In this document: positions 34,153 to 43,188 of the stretch, in pieces | Position numbering within the stretch: position 1 is the stretch's first letter | Layout of the letters: each line of letters starts with the position of its first letter | Program-made: the position numbers and the translations under genes | Origin: Anaerolinea thermophila | Lineage (GTDB): Bacteria > Chloroflexota > Anaerolineae > Anaerolineales > Anaerolineaceae | Direction of reading: 5' to 3' | Assembly (NCBI RefSeq): GCF_020723905.1 | Contig: NZ_DYHZ01000007.1 | Span: forward strand, 105,839 to 169,838 | Length of the DNA stretch: 64,000 nucleotides | The notes under the pieces: model-generated | The model's input: only the letters and a program-made list of their open reading frames with translations | What the model was told of the DNA's origin: nothing | The model's database searches: none

Positions 34153-34917
34153 ATGCAAGAAGAATTATTAAGAGAGTTACTGCAAGCCGTTCAGCGCGGC
34201 GAAGTGGATGTAAACCAGGCGGTGCAGCGTTTACGGCTGTTGCCATTTGAAGCGGTGGGTGGTTTTGCACATCTTGACCAACACCGTTCCATTCGATGTG
34301 GGTTCCCCGAAGTGGTTTTCGGGCAGGGAAAAACCCCCCAACAGGTAGTTCAGATTGTACGCCGCCTTTCCGAGCGCAACGATCGTGTTCTGGTTACCCG
34401 GGTTACCCCCGAAATGGCAGACACGGTTCGAGAGCAACTTCCTGAACTGGAATACCACCCTGTCCCGCGATTGCTGATTCTCAACCGTTCAAAAGATACA
34501 CCCAAGCGCCCGGGGATTGTGGTGGCAACCGGCGGTACTGCGGATATCCCGGTTGCTGAAGAAGCCGCCATGACGGCTGAACTGATGGATCATCAGGTGG
34601 TGCGCCTGTATGATGTCGGCGTGGCAGGATTGCACCGTTTACTTGGGCATCTGGAAGTGCTTCAGCAGGCGCGGGTGATTGTGGTGGTGGCGGGAATGGA
34701 AGGGGCGCTTGCCAGTGTCGTTGGCGGGCTGGTTTCCGCGCCGGTCATTGCTGTGCCAACCAGCGTGGGCTATGGGGCTAATTTCCAGGGACTTTCGGCG
34801 CTGTTGACCATGCTGAATTCCTGTGCAACCGGTGTGGCGGTGGTGAACATTGATAACGGTTTTGGGGCGGGGTATCTGGCAGGGCTGATCAATCGTCTGA
34901 GCGAACCCGCTGAATAA
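34153..34917 (+). CDS. larB: LarB, pyridinium-3,5-biscarboxylic acid mononucleotide synthase
   Basis: 254 residues. Carboxylates and hydrolyses nicotinic acid adenine dinucleotide in the first step of nickel-pincer nucleotide (NPN) synthesis. The C-terminal half is PurE-like: IVVATGGTADIPVAEEAAMTAELM, then VVVAGMEGALASVVGGLVSAPVIAVPTSVGYGANFQGLSALLTMLNSCATGVAVVNIDNGFGAG, abbreviated here by its key blocks. The N-terminal domain starts with a helical LRELLQAVQRGEVDVNQA segment common to LarB. First gene of the operon. Confidence 0.93.
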   Translation: MQEELLRELLQAVQRGEVDVNQAVQRLRLLPFEAVGGFAHLDQHRSIRCGFPEVVFGQGKTPQQVVQIVRRLSERNDRVLVTRVTPEMADTVREQLPELEYHPVPRLLILNRSKDTPKRPGIVVATGGTADIPVAEEAAMTAELMDHQVVRLYDVGVAGLHRLLGHLEVLQQARVIVVVAGMEGALASVVGGLVSAPVIAVPTSVGYGANFQGLSALLTMLNSCATGVAVVNIDNGFGAGYLAGLINRLSEPAE

Positions 34918-34923
34918 GGGCTT

Positions 34924-35745
34924 GTGGATGTAACTATGGATGAATCTCTGCAGGGAAAATATCAAGCCCTCAAGAACTACCTGTCTTCACTGGGATCGGC
35001 GGTTGTGGCGTTTTCCGGTGGGGTGGATAGCGGGCTGGTTGCGGTGGTAGCGTATCAGGTGTTGGGCAACCGTATGCTGGCAATCACGCTGCAATCGCCG
35101 GTGGAACCTCCTGAAGGCGTTCAGGCGGCGGTTGAAGTTGCCCGGCAGTTTGGTTTTCCTCACCGTGTGATGCCTTATGACGATCTGGAAAAACACGCCT
35201 TTGTCGAAAATACTCCAGAACGGTGTTATTTCTGCAAACGCGAGCGGCTGGGGTTGCTGGTTGACCTGGCAAAGCAGGAAGGTTTTTCTGCAGTGCTGGA
35301 AGGCAGTAATGTGGATGATTTGCAGGACTATCGCCCGGGGAAACGTGCTGTTCATGAACTGGGGGTGTTGAGCCCGCTCATCGAGACGGGGTTTACCAAA
35401 GACGAGGTGCGTGCGCTTTCCCGTGAACTGGGATTGCCCGTGTGGAATCGTCCCAGCGCCCCCTGTCTGGCAACCCGCTTCCCCTATGGGATGCGCATTA
35501 CCCGCGAGGGACTGAAGCGGGTGGCAAAAGGCGAGGCATTTCTCAAGCAGTTGGGGTTTACGGCTGTCCGGGTGCGCGATTATGGCAGTATGGCGCGTCT
35601 GGAAGTTTCACCTGAACAGGTCATTCAACTGGTGGAGCAGCGTGACCAGGTGCATACTTATTTCCGTTCCCTGGGATATGCTCATGTGGCGGTAGATTTG
35701 CTGGGATACCGCTCAGGAAGCCTCAATGAAGGGGTGGTGAAATGA
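34924..35745 (+). CDS. larE: LarE, sulfur transferase for the NPN cofactor
   Basis: 273 residues. PP-loop ATPase (SGGVDSG at 31-37) that adenylates the cofactor precursor and inserts sulfur to make the dithiocarboxylate. It has Cys101 and Cys104 (ERCYFCKR) and Cys181 (RPSAPCLATRF). The third matches the sacrificial Cys of single-cysteine LarE. Three cysteines are the hallmark of the LarE type that holds a [4Fe-4S] cluster, allowing sulfur turnover without destroying the protein. Start at GTG 34924 (AAGGG close by) or ATG 34936. Overlaps larC by 4 bp. Confidence 0.92.
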   Translation: MDVTMDESLQGKYQALKNYLSSLGSAVVAFSGGVDSGLVAVVAYQVLGNRMLAITLQSPVEPPEGVQAAVEVARQFGFPHRVMPYDDLEKHAFVENTPERCYFCKRERLGLLVDLAKQEGFSAVLEGSNVDDLQDYRPGKRAVHELGVLSPLIETGFTKDEVRALSRELGLPVWNRPSAPCLATRFPYGMRITREGLKRVAKGEAFLKQLGFTAVRVRDYGSMARLEVSPEQVIQLVEQRDQVHTYFRSLGYAHVAVDLLGYRSGSLNEGVVK

Positions 35746-36914
35746 AAATAGCCTATGTGGATGCCTTCTCTGGCATCAGTGGAGATATGTTTCTGGGCGC
35801 ACTGCTGGATGCGGGCGCTTCTCTGGACAGGTTGAACGAAGCCTTGCAGGGTTTACATTTACCCGAAGCCATTCATCTGCGTCTCTCGCAGGTTCAAAAA
35901 GGGGCAATGCGGGCTTCACAGGTCCATGTGGAGGTTCAGGATAGCCACCATCATCGTCATCTGAGCGATATTGAGGACATTCTTTCCAGCAGTTCTCTGC
36001 CCGATCCTGTGATTCATGCCAGTCTTAAGGTTTTTCGTCTTCTGGCGGAAGCGGAGGGACGGGTGCATGGGATTTCCCCGGAGAAGGTGCATTTCCACGA
36101 AGTCGGCGCATTGGATGCAATCGTAGATGTGGTGGGAGTGAATATTTGTCTGCGTGAACTGGGCATTGAACGGTTGTATGCCTCTGCGCTTCCCTGTGGA
36201 CAGGGCAAAATCACGGCTGAGCACGGGGTGCTTCCCCTGCCAGCCCCGGCAACGCTGGAGATTCTGGCGCACGCGCACGCGCCCCTGACATCGGTTACCT
36301 CTCCCTTCGAACTGGTGACCCCAACCGGTGCCGCCCTGCTGGCGGCGCTGGCTACCTTTGAACAGCCTGCCATGCGACTGGAGCGTATCGGTACGGGCGC
36401 CGGTCAGCGCGAATTAGCCTGGCCCAACGTCCTGCGGGTGTGGATTGGTACGACCATGCCTGAAAGCGATTTGCCTCTGATATTGATGGAAACCAACATT
36501 GACGATATGAACCCTCAAATTCTGGGGGCGGTTCTGACGCAATTGCTCGATGCGGGAGCGCTGGACGTGTTCTTTACACCCATTTATATGAAGAAAAACC
36601 GTCCTGCCACACAGGTCTCGGTAATCGCCCGGAAGAGCGAGGAAGCCGCGCTGGCATACCTGCTTCTGCGGCATACAACGACCCTGGGACTTCGGGTTCA
36701 GCCCATTTATCGTTTCGAAGCCCAGCGGGAGATACGGGAAGTGCAAACGCCCTTTGGAATCATCCCTCTAAAGGTAAAACTTCTGGACGGCAAACGGGTA
36801 CTGGCTCAACCCGAATACGAGGTTTGCCTGCAGGTTGCGCAGAATCACAACGTTCCTGTGATGGATGTTCTGCAGGCGGCATTACAGGCAGGGCAGGCAT
36901 TGCTGGATCAGTAG
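35742..36914 (+). CDS. larC: LarC, nickel insertion protein for the NPN cofactor
   Basis: 390 residues. CTP-dependent cyclometallase that inserts nickel into the pincer nucleotide. N-terminal IAYVDAFSGISGDMFLGALLDAG, the His-rich DSHHHRHLSDIEDIL, then KVHFHEVGALDAIVDVVG and LPCGQGKITAEHGVLPLPAPATLEIL are typical. The C-terminal half (METNIDDMNPQILGAVLTQLL ... FFTPIYMKKNRPATQVSVIA) corresponds to the LarC2 part. Lactobacillus makes the full protein by a programmed frameshift; here both halves lie in one uninterrupted frame. Confidence 0.93.
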   Translation: MKIAYVDAFSGISGDMFLGALLDAGASLDRLNEALQGLHLPEAIHLRLSQVQKGAMRASQVHVEVQDSHHHRHLSDIEDILSSSSLPDPVIHASLKVFRLLAEAEGRVHGISPEKVHFHEVGALDAIVDVVGVNICLRELGIERLYASALPCGQGKITAEHGVLPLPAPATLEILAHAHAPLTSVTSPFELVTPTGAALLAALATFEQPAMRLERIGTGAGQRELAWPNVLRVWIGTTMPESDLPLILMETNIDDMNPQILGAVLTQLLDAGALDVFFTPIYMKKNRPATQVSVIARKSEEAALAYLLLRHTTTLGLRVQPIYRFEAQREIREVQTPFGIIPLKVKLLDGKRVLAQPEYEVCLQVAQNHNVPVMDVLQAALQAGQALLDQ

Positions 36915-36926
36915 ATTGAGTGACTT

Positions 36927-37592
36927 ATGAGTTCCATGTTTCCTGATTGGATTCAACCCTGCGGTGATACTTCTTTGCTTGTCATCCTGGGGGAAGGAAT
37001 TTCTGTGTCCATCAACCGGCGGGTGCATGCGCTGGCAAAGGGCTTGAGGGAAAGACAGATTGCCGGTTTGGGGGAGTGCGTCCCCGGGTATGCTACCCTG
37101 CGGGTGGATTACGATCCTCTGGTAACTTCTCTGGATGATCTCATACGATCCATCCAATCGGTGCTGGAGTCTTCATATGATGAAAATCTTCTGCCTGCGC
37201 GGGAGGTGGTCCTCCCCGTGCATTACGGCGGAGAAGACGGACCTGATTTGCCATTTGTGGCGCAACATACCGGTTTGAGCGAAGACGAGGTGATTCGACG
37301 GCATACCGCCGGAGTGTATCCTGTTTTGATGATGGGCTTTCTGCCGGGTTTCCCTTATCTTGGCGGAATGGACGAAAGCCTTGCCACCCCGCGTCTGGAG
37401 ACGCCCCGTCAGCGGGTGCCGGCAGGCAGTGTGGGGATTGCCGGAAAGCAAACCGGCGTGTATCCGCTTGAGTCTCCGGGAGGATGGCGTATTATTGGCA
37501 GGACGCACCTGACCCTTTTTGACGCCTCTAAAGAACCTCCTTTCCTCCTTCAGCCGGGGGATGTGGTGCGCTTTGTGGCAGTGGAGGGATGA
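36927..37592 (+). CDS. pxpB: 5-oxoprolinase subunit PxpB (KipI family)
   Basis: 221 residues. Together with PxpC and PxpA it hydrolyses 5-oxo-L-proline to glutamate with ATP. Recognised by GVYPVLMMGFLPGFPYLGGMDE, then PRQRVPAGSVGIAGKQTGVYPLESPGGWRIIGRT, quoted here by key blocks. It starts 12 bp after larC, so the lar and pxp genes are in one transcription unit. It overlaps the pxpC reading frame at its stop. Confidence 0.9.
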   Translation: MSSMFPDWIQPCGDTSLLVILGEGISVSINRRVHALAKGLRERQIAGLGECVPGYATLRVDYDPLVTSLDDLIRSIQSVLESSYDENLLPAREVVLPVHYGGEDGPDLPFVAQHTGLSEDEVIRRHTAGVYPVLMMGFLPGFPYLGGMDESLATPRLETPRQRVPAGSVGIAGKQTGVYPLESPGGWRIIGRTHLTLFDASKEPPFLLQPGDVVRFVAVEG

Positions 37593-37594
37593 TC

Positions 37595-38560
37595 ATGGCT
37601 TTCTGGGTAGAACAGGCAGGCTGGTTTTCCTCTATTCAGGACCTTGGGCGCACCGGTTACGAACATCTTGGATTGCCTGCAGGCGGCGTCATGGATCCCT
37701 TTGCCTGCAGGGTGGCGAATCGTCTGGTTGGAAATGAGGATTCTGCCGCTGTGCTGGAATTTTCCGGCGCGGGTCCTCTACTCTGGGCAGATGCTCCTGC
37801 CCTTTTGGCGCTTTGCGGTGGAGGTTTTACTCTCTATGTGGATGGCATGGAAATGCCCCTGTGGACGGCAGTGCGCGTGCGTGGCGGTCAACGGGTAGAG
37901 TGCCGCCCTTCTCCGGCAGGTTTCTGGGGGGTGCTGGCAATCTCGGGGGGATGGGATGTTCCCCCTGTGCTGGGTTCTCGTTCCACATTTCTGAAAGCAG
38001 GGGTGGGCGGCTTTCAGGGGCGTCTGCTTCACTCGGGCGACTGGCTGTTCTCGGTGCGGGAAGGCTGGGTGCCGGAAGAACGCGCCGGTGCCATGCTGCC
38101 TGCTTCTCTGCGTCCGGAATACTCTTTGGAGGCGTTGATTCGAGTCGTGTTGGGTCCTCAGCGCGCGTGGTTTGGAGAAGATGGGGAAAGGCAATTCCTT
38201 TCTGCAACCTTTCAGGTCGGTGTCCAGTCTGATCGCCTGGGTTACCGGTTGACGGGGGCTTCTGTTACTCGCCGTTCCGGGGAAATCCTTTCCGAGGGAA
38301 TGCCCCGCGGCGCGGTTCAGGTTCCGCCGGATGGCAATCCAATTGTGATGATGGCGGATCATCCCACCACCGGTGGGTACCCCAAGATTGCGGGGGTGAT
38401 TTGCGCCGACTGGGGACGGGTTGCCCAACTTCGTCCCGGCGAAGGCAGGGTGCGCTTTGAAGCCGTGACGGTGGATCAGGCGCATCAGATTTATCGCGAA
38501 CTTATGGCACGTCTGAACGCCATTGAACAGGAAAATCTCTCGTTCTGGATGCGAGGTTGA
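37595..38560 (+). CDS. pxpC: 5-oxoprolinase subunit PxpC (KipA family)
   Basis: 321 residues. Biotin-dependent-carboxylase-like domain protein. Motifs include SIQDLGRTGYEHLGLPAGGVMDPFA, FQVGVQSDRLGYRLTG and PDGNPIVMMADHPTTGGYPKIAGVI. I start at the ATG at 37595 because GGAGG lies 7 nt upstream; the ATG two codons earlier overlaps that site. It is the second catalytic partner of PxpB and is followed directly by pxpA. Confidence 0.9.
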   Translation: MAFWVEQAGWFSSIQDLGRTGYEHLGLPAGGVMDPFACRVANRLVGNEDSAAVLEFSGAGPLLWADAPALLALCGGGFTLYVDGMEMPLWTAVRVRGGQRVECRPSPAGFWGVLAISGGWDVPPVLGSRSTFLKAGVGGFQGRLLHSGDWLFSVREGWVPEERAGAMLPASLRPEYSLEALIRVVLGPQRAWFGEDGERQFLSATFQVGVQSDRLGYRLTGASVTRRSGEILSEGMPRGAVQVPPDGNPIVMMADHPTTGGYPKIAGVICADWGRVAQLRPGEGRVRFEAVTVDQAHQIYRELMARLNAIEQENLSFWMRG

Positions 38561-38561
38561 T

Positions 38562-39302
38562 ATGGATTTGAACTGTGATTTGGGCGAAAGTTTTGGACTC
38601 TATCGTCTGGGCAATGATGAAGCCCTGCTCTCAATAGTCACATCGGCGAATATTGCCTGCGGGTTGCATGCGGGCGATCCGCTGGTCATGCAACGGACGG
38701 TGCGCATGGCAGTTTCAAAAGGCGTTGCCATTGGCGCTCATCCCGGTTACCCTGACTTACAGGGGTTTGGCAGACGCGAAATGAACCTGAGCGCAGAAGA
38801 AGTGGAAGCCTTTGTTTTGTATCAAATTGGAGCCCTGATGGGTTTTGTCCGGGCTGAAGGCGGGGAACTGGTGCATGTCAAACCTCATGGCGCCCTGTAC
38901 AATCAAGCCGCAAAAGACCGTGCCCTGGCAAGAGCCATTGTTCAGGCTGTGAAACGATTCAGCCGCCAGTTGATTGTGGTAGGGCTGGCAGGCTCGGTAC
39001 TGGTGGAAGAGGCTCGAGAGGCAGGACTGCCTGCCGCGGCAGAAGGTTTCCCGGATCGGGCTTACAATCCGGATGGAACGCTCAAACCCCGCCGGGAACC
39101 GGGCGCTGTGCTGGAGACAGTGGATGCAGTGTGTCAGCAAGCCATCCGTCTGGCAACCCGGGGTGCGGGGGATGGCGCTCAACGCGTGCCGGTAGATACT
39201 CTGTGCATCCACGGAGATGGCCCCCATGCGGTGGAATTTGCCGCTGCAGTCCGGGATGCTCTGCAAAAAGCGGGGATTTCACTGCAACCGTTGAAGCCCT
39301 GA
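38562..39302 (+). CDS. pxpA: 5-oxoprolinase subunit PxpA (LamB/YcsF family)
   Basis: 246 residues from the ATG at 38562 with GAGG upstream. N-terminal DLNCDLGESFGLYRLGNDEALL, then ANIACGLHAGDPLVMQRTV, AIGAHPGYPDLQGFGRR, and HVKPHGALYNQ are the family's metal-site motifs, and VDTLCIHGDGPHAVEFA ends the barrel. It performs the ring-opening with PxpB/C. Its last codons overlap the -35 of the next gene's promoter. Confidence 0.93.
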   Translation: MDLNCDLGESFGLYRLGNDEALLSIVTSANIACGLHAGDPLVMQRTVRMAVSKGVAIGAHPGYPDLQGFGRREMNLSAEEVEAFVLYQIGALMGFVRAEGGELVHVKPHGALYNQAAKDRALARAIVQAVKRFSRQLIVVGLAGSVLVEEAREAGLPAAAEGFPDRAYNPDGTLKPRREPGAVLETVDAVCQQAIRLATRGAGDGAQRVPVDTLCIHGDGPHAVEFAAAVRDALQKAGISLQPLKP

Positions 39303-39318
39303 GGTTTACGGTTATAAT
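39291..39318 (+). promoter_or_regulatory. Promoter giving a leaderless C39-peptidase mRNA
   Basis: TTGAAG (39291-39296) and TATAAT (39313-39318), spacer 16. Seven bases separate the -10 from the ATG at 39326. It lies over the end of pxpA. Confidence 0.65.
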
Positions 39319-39325
39319 CAGGTTA

Positions 39326-40630
39326 ATGCGCAGGTTCCTTAAGGTCCTTCTTGGTGTTGTTTTGAGTCTTTTCGTCCTTGGATTGGCGGCGTTTGTCATA
39401 CCGCCGGTACGAGAACGCATGCTCTGGCATGTGGATCAATGGCGCATTCGCCTGCAATATGCTCTGCGCCCGCCCGAAAAAGAAATTTTTATCCCTCAAG
39501 AACAACCCCAACTGGCCCCCACGGCAATGGTTCCAACGCCAGAAGAAAATCTTTTCCCTTCACCTACCTTCCTGCCCACGACAACCCTGATGCCGGAACC
39601 CCCGCTCAATCTCCCTACACCCTCGCCCACGCTACGCCCCCTGCCTGCTTCTGCGCGTTTGGATGGGATCAAGTATTTTGATCAGCACGGGCTCTGGAAT
39701 TATTGCGCCCCAGCCAATCTGGCGATGGCGCTGTCTTTCTGGGGCTGGCAGGGAGATCGCACTGATGTAGGTGAGTGGGTTAAGCCGTTCGAGAAGGATA
39801 AGAACGTCATGCCTTACGAACTGGCAGATTATGTGCGTGAGCAAACTTCATTAAGCGTGGTTCAACGTTATGGAGGTACGCTGGAAACCTTGAAAGCCTT
39901 AATCGCAGGCGGATTTCCGGTGCTCATCGAAAAAGGCGCTTATATGACCGATTTGAGCGGCAAAGTGTCCTGGATGGGACATTATGCTGTGGTCAATGGC
40001 TATGACGACGCCAGAGGCGAATTTTTGACGCAGGATTCCTACTACGAAGCCAACTACCCCATTTCTTACAATGAACTGGAATCGCAATGGCGGGCATTTA
40101 ACTTCGTGTTTCTGGTCATTTACCCGCCTGAGCGGGAAAACGAAGTGCTGGACCTGCTCGGACCGCTGTCAGATGAGGAACAAGCCCTTCAGCGAGCGCT
40201 TGTCCGCGCTTCGGATGAACTGTATCGCCTTGAGGGGGTGGACCAGTTTTTTGCCTGGTTCAATCGTGGTACCAGCATGGTTGGCTTGAAGGATTTTCTG
40301 GGCGCTTCGGCGGCATACGATGAAGCCTTCCGGCTGTATCCTTCATTGCCTGAAGCCCGTCGTCCCTGGCGCATGTTGTGGTATCAAACCGGACCGTACT
40401 TTGCGTATTATTACACCGGCCGCTACGCCGATCTGGAGGCTCTGGCAACCCAAACCATAGAATCTGCCAGCGAGCCTTATCTGGAAGAGTCGTTTTACTG
40501 GCGGGCAAAAGCCCGTGAAGCGCTGGGAAATACCGAAGGCGCGATTCAAGATTTAAAAACAAGTTTGCAATACCATCCAAATTTCAATCCCTCCATGGCT
40601 GCCCTGCTGAATCTGGGGGTGACCCCTTGA
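39326..40630 (+). CDS. Membrane-anchored C39-like cysteine peptidase with C-terminal repeats
   Basis: 434 residues. An N-terminal signal anchor (LKVLLGVVLSLFVLGLAAFVI) is followed by a Thr/Pro linker (about 60-108) and a peptidase_C39_2 domain. The catalytic set is Cys127 (NYCAPANLAMALSF), His219 (MGHYAVVNGYDD) and Asp237 (LTQDSYY). The C-terminal ~170 residues are helical and TPR-like (FLGASAAYDEAFRLYPSL, ALGNTEGAIQDLKTSLQYHP). It acts outside the membrane on an unknown protein or peptidoglycan target. The start is fixed by the promoter; a longer frame to 39131 lies inside pxpA. Confidence 0.78.
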   Translation: MRRFLKVLLGVVLSLFVLGLAAFVIPPVRERMLWHVDQWRIRLQYALRPPEKEIFIPQEQPQLAPTAMVPTPEENLFPSPTFLPTTTLMPEPPLNLPTPSPTLRPLPASARLDGIKYFDQHGLWNYCAPANLAMALSFWGWQGDRTDVGEWVKPFEKDKNVMPYELADYVREQTSLSVVQRYGGTLETLKALIAGGFPVLIEKGAYMTDLSGKVSWMGHYAVVNGYDDARGEFLTQDSYYEANYPISYNELESQWRAFNFVFLVIYPPERENEVLDLLGPLSDEEQALQRALVRASDELYRLEGVDQFFAWFNRGTSMVGLKDFLGASAAYDEAFRLYPSLPEARRPWRMLWYQTGPYFAYYYTGRYADLEALATQTIESASEPYLEESFYWRAKAREALGNTEGAIQDLKTSLQYHPNFNPSMAALLNLGVTP

Positions 40631-40653
40631 GGGAGAGAAAAGGGGGAAGCGCT

Positions 40654-41892
40654 GTGAAAATTCTACACTTTTCCGATGCTCACATTGACATCATCTCACA
40701 GGGAAAACTGGACTCGAAGAGTGGTTTGCCCATTCGAACACTGGATTTTCTGAAGGCGCTGGATCAGATTGTAGATGCCGCCATTGCCGAGCGGGTAGAT
40801 CTGGTTTTATTTACGGGTGATGCCTACAAAGACCGCACTCCTGTTCCAACCTATCAGCGGGAGTGGGGCAAACGTATGAGGCGTCTTTCTGAAGCCGGTA
40901 TTTTGACCCTGATGATCACTGGCAACCATGATATTTCTCCATCGCAGAGCCGTGCTCATGCCTTGCAGGAATATGAGACGTTAGGTGTGCCTCACGTGTA
41001 CGTTTGCTCAAAACCCTCTTTCCTGACCCCCAAAGACCTGGAAGGGCTTCCACTTCAGGTGGTGGCTTTGCCCTGGGTGCCGAAAACCGGCTTTTTGAGC
41101 ATTCAGGAAAGCAATTTGCCGGATATTGATACCGTAAACCAGAAACTGGAGGAGGTCATTACTCAATTGATCCACTACTGGCTGGAAAACCGGCTGGATC
41201 CGAACCTGCCAGCCGTTCTTGCCGCACATGCTTCGGTAGAAGGGGCTCAGTACAGCAGTGAACGCAGTATCATGCTTGGAAATGATGTTACCCTCAGCCG
41301 TGGGCTGGTCTGCGATCCCCGCTGGTCGTATGTAGCCCTGGGACACATTCACAAAGCCCAGAATTTGAACGAAGGCAATCATCCCCCGGTAATTTATGCC
41401 GGTTCGATCGAACGGGTCAATTTTGGCGAAGCCAGAGAAGAGAAATTTTTTGTACTCATTCATCTGGATGGAAATCGGGTCAGTCAGGTCGAGTGGCGGA
41501 AGTTGCAGGGGCGGCGATTCATTGACCGCTCCGTTTCCGTAAGCAAAAGGGAAGGCTTTATGGAAACGATTCTGGAGAAATTCCCCTCTCCGGAAGAGAT
41601 TGAAGGGTCGGTTTTCCGCCTGACGGTAGATTATCCCGCTGAGTATGAAAAGTTGCTGGACGAAGCCCTCCTGCGGCGCCGTGCTGAGGGCGCGCTGGAG
41701 TTCCTGCTGGTTCGGCGCCCTCAGCGAGAGGTTCGCCTGCGCCTTCCGGAAGGAGCGCTGGCGAGCGATATGTCTCCTCTGGAACTTCTGGAAATGTATC
41801 TGAAAAGCATTAATGTGGCTTCTGACGAGATTCCTGCCATAAAATCTCTGGCACAGGAGATTCTCTGGGGCGGCGAGTCGGAGGAAAACTAA
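40654..41892 (+). CDS. sbcD: SbcD/Mre11-type nuclease subunit
   Basis: 412 residues from the GTG at 40654 with GGGGG upstream. Calcineurin-like phosphoesterase motifs run in order: HFSDAHID, LFTGDAYKDRTP, ITGNHDISPSQ, LAAHASVEGA and ALGHIHKAQ. These bind two Mn ions. With SbcC it forms the Mre11-Rad50-type complex that processes hairpins and DNA ends. sbcC lies one gene downstream rather than next to it. Confidence 0.88.
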   Translation: MKILHFSDAHIDIISQGKLDSKSGLPIRTLDFLKALDQIVDAAIAERVDLVLFTGDAYKDRTPVPTYQREWGKRMRRLSEAGILTLMITGNHDISPSQSRAHALQEYETLGVPHVYVCSKPSFLTPKDLEGLPLQVVALPWVPKTGFLSIQESNLPDIDTVNQKLEEVITQLIHYWLENRLDPNLPAVLAAHASVEGAQYSSERSIMLGNDVTLSRGLVCDPRWSYVALGHIHKAQNLNEGNHPPVIYAGSIERVNFGEAREEKFFVLIHLDGNRVSQVEWRKLQGRRFIDRSVSVSKREGFMETILEKFPSPEEIEGSVFRLTVDYPAEYEKLLDEALLRRRAEGALEFLLVRRPQREVRLRLPEGALASDMSPLELLEMYLKSINVASDEIPAIKSLAQEILWGGESEEN

Positions 41893-41901
41893 AGGAGTTC
41901 T

Positions 41902-43188
41902 GTGATTTTCTGGAATATCCTTTTACTTCTGTTCCTGATTCTGTTGAACGGGGGGCTGGCAATGGCAGAAATTGCCATTATTTCTTCCCGCCAGATTCGC
42001 CTGCAACAACGGGTGGAGGATGGCGATAGACGCGCTCAAACTGCCCTGGAGTTAATCCGTTCACCGAGCCATTTCCTTTCTACCGTACAGATTGGCATTA
42101 CTTTGATTGGCATTCTCGCGGGTGCCGTGGGTGGCGCTCAACTGGCTGTTCCACTGGCGGAATGGATTGGACGGGTATCCTGGCTTTTTCCCTACCGGCA
42201 GGAACTGGCGCTGATTCTGGTGGTCGTGGTCATCACCTATCTCTCGCTGGTGCTGGGGGAATTATTACCCAAACGTGCCGCCCAACTCAACCCGGAGGAG
42301 ATTGCCGTGCGGGTGGCTCCCTGGATGCAGGGATTGGGCAAACTGACCCATCCGCTGGTTACCTTGCTGGGTGTCTCCACAGATTTTCTCTTAAAATTGT
42401 TTGGCTGGCAGAAAGCCCTCTCTCCTGACCTGACCGAAGAAGAAATCAAGGGCATCATTGAGCAGGGGGTTGAGTCTGGCGTCATTGAACAGCGCGAGAC
42501 GGACATGATCGAAGGCGTTTTACGCCTTGGCGATCGCCTTGTGAGCGCCTTTATGACCCCGCGCACAGAAATCGAATGGCTTGACGTGGAAGATCCGTGG
42601 GAGGTCAATCGAGAGTACATCATCAGCAGTACCCATATTTATTTCCCGGTTGCCCGGGAAAATCTGGATAACGTTCTGGGTATCGTCAATGCCAAGGAAT
42701 TGCTGGCTGCCTCTCTTGAACAACCGGTGGACTTGAAAGAATATCTCAAACCGGCTTTGTTTCTTCCCGAAAGCACCACAGCGTTGAAAGCCCTTGAAGC
42801 CCTGCGCACTGCCAGCGGAAATCTTGCCCTGATTATGGATGAGTATGGCGGTTTGCAGGGGATGATTACCCTGTTCGATTTGATGGAAGCCATTATCGGA
42901 GAGATTCCTTTGTATGGCGAAGAAGCCGGGCAGGCGGTTATCCGCCGCGAGGACGGCTCGTTGCTGGTGGATGGATCTTTATCGGTGGATGTGTTCAAGC
43001 AATTGCTTCAGGTGGATGAACTGCCCGATGAAGACCGCATCGGGTATCAGACTGTCGCCGGTTTTGTGCTGGCTCAAATGGGCACAATTCCTTCGGTCGG
43101 TCAGCATTTTGAATGGAACCGCTATCGCTTTGAAGTGGTGGATCGGGACGGTTTACGCATAGATAAAATTCTGGTGAAGCCCCTATGA
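41902..43188 (+). CDS. CNNM/CorC-HlyC family protein
   Basis: 428 residues. Three to four membrane segments of the CNNM (DUF21) domain (ILLNGGLAMAEIAIISSRQIRLQQ onward) are followed by two CBS domains (VSAFMTPRTEIEWLDV; LIMDEYGGLQGMITLFDLMEAIIGEI) and a C-terminal CorC_HlyC domain (DGSLSVDVFKQLLQ). The family is linked to Mg and Co efflux. GTG start with AAAGGAG. It lies between sbcD and sbcC and overlaps sbcC by 4 bp, so it is translated within the DNA-repair operon. Confidence 0.85.
   Translation: MIFWNILLLLFLILLNGGLAMAEIAIISSRQIRLQQRVEDGDRRAQTALELIRSPSHFLSTVQIGITLIGILAGAVGGAQLAVPLAEWIGRVSWLFPYRQELALILVVVVITYLSLVLGELLPKRAAQLNPEEIAVRVAPWMQGLGKLTHPLVTLLGVSTDFLLKLFGWQKALSPDLTEEEIKGIIEQGVESGVIEQRETDMIEGVLRLGDRLVSAFMTPRTEIEWLDVEDPWEVNREYIISSTHIYFPVARENLDNVLGIVNAKELLAASLEQPVDLKEYLKPALFLPESTTALKALEALRTASGNLALIMDEYGGLQGMITLFDLMEAIIGEIPLYGEEAGQAVIRREDGSLLVDGSLSVDVFKQLLQVDELPDEDRIGYQTVAGFVLAQMGTIPSVGQHFEWNRYRFEVVDRDGLRIDKILVKPL

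Noticed and set aside
39131-39325. Upstream extension of the C39 peptidase gene
   Set aside because: It lies inside pxpA in another frame, is Cys/Arg-rich and precedes the promoter; the signal-anchor start at 39326 is far better.
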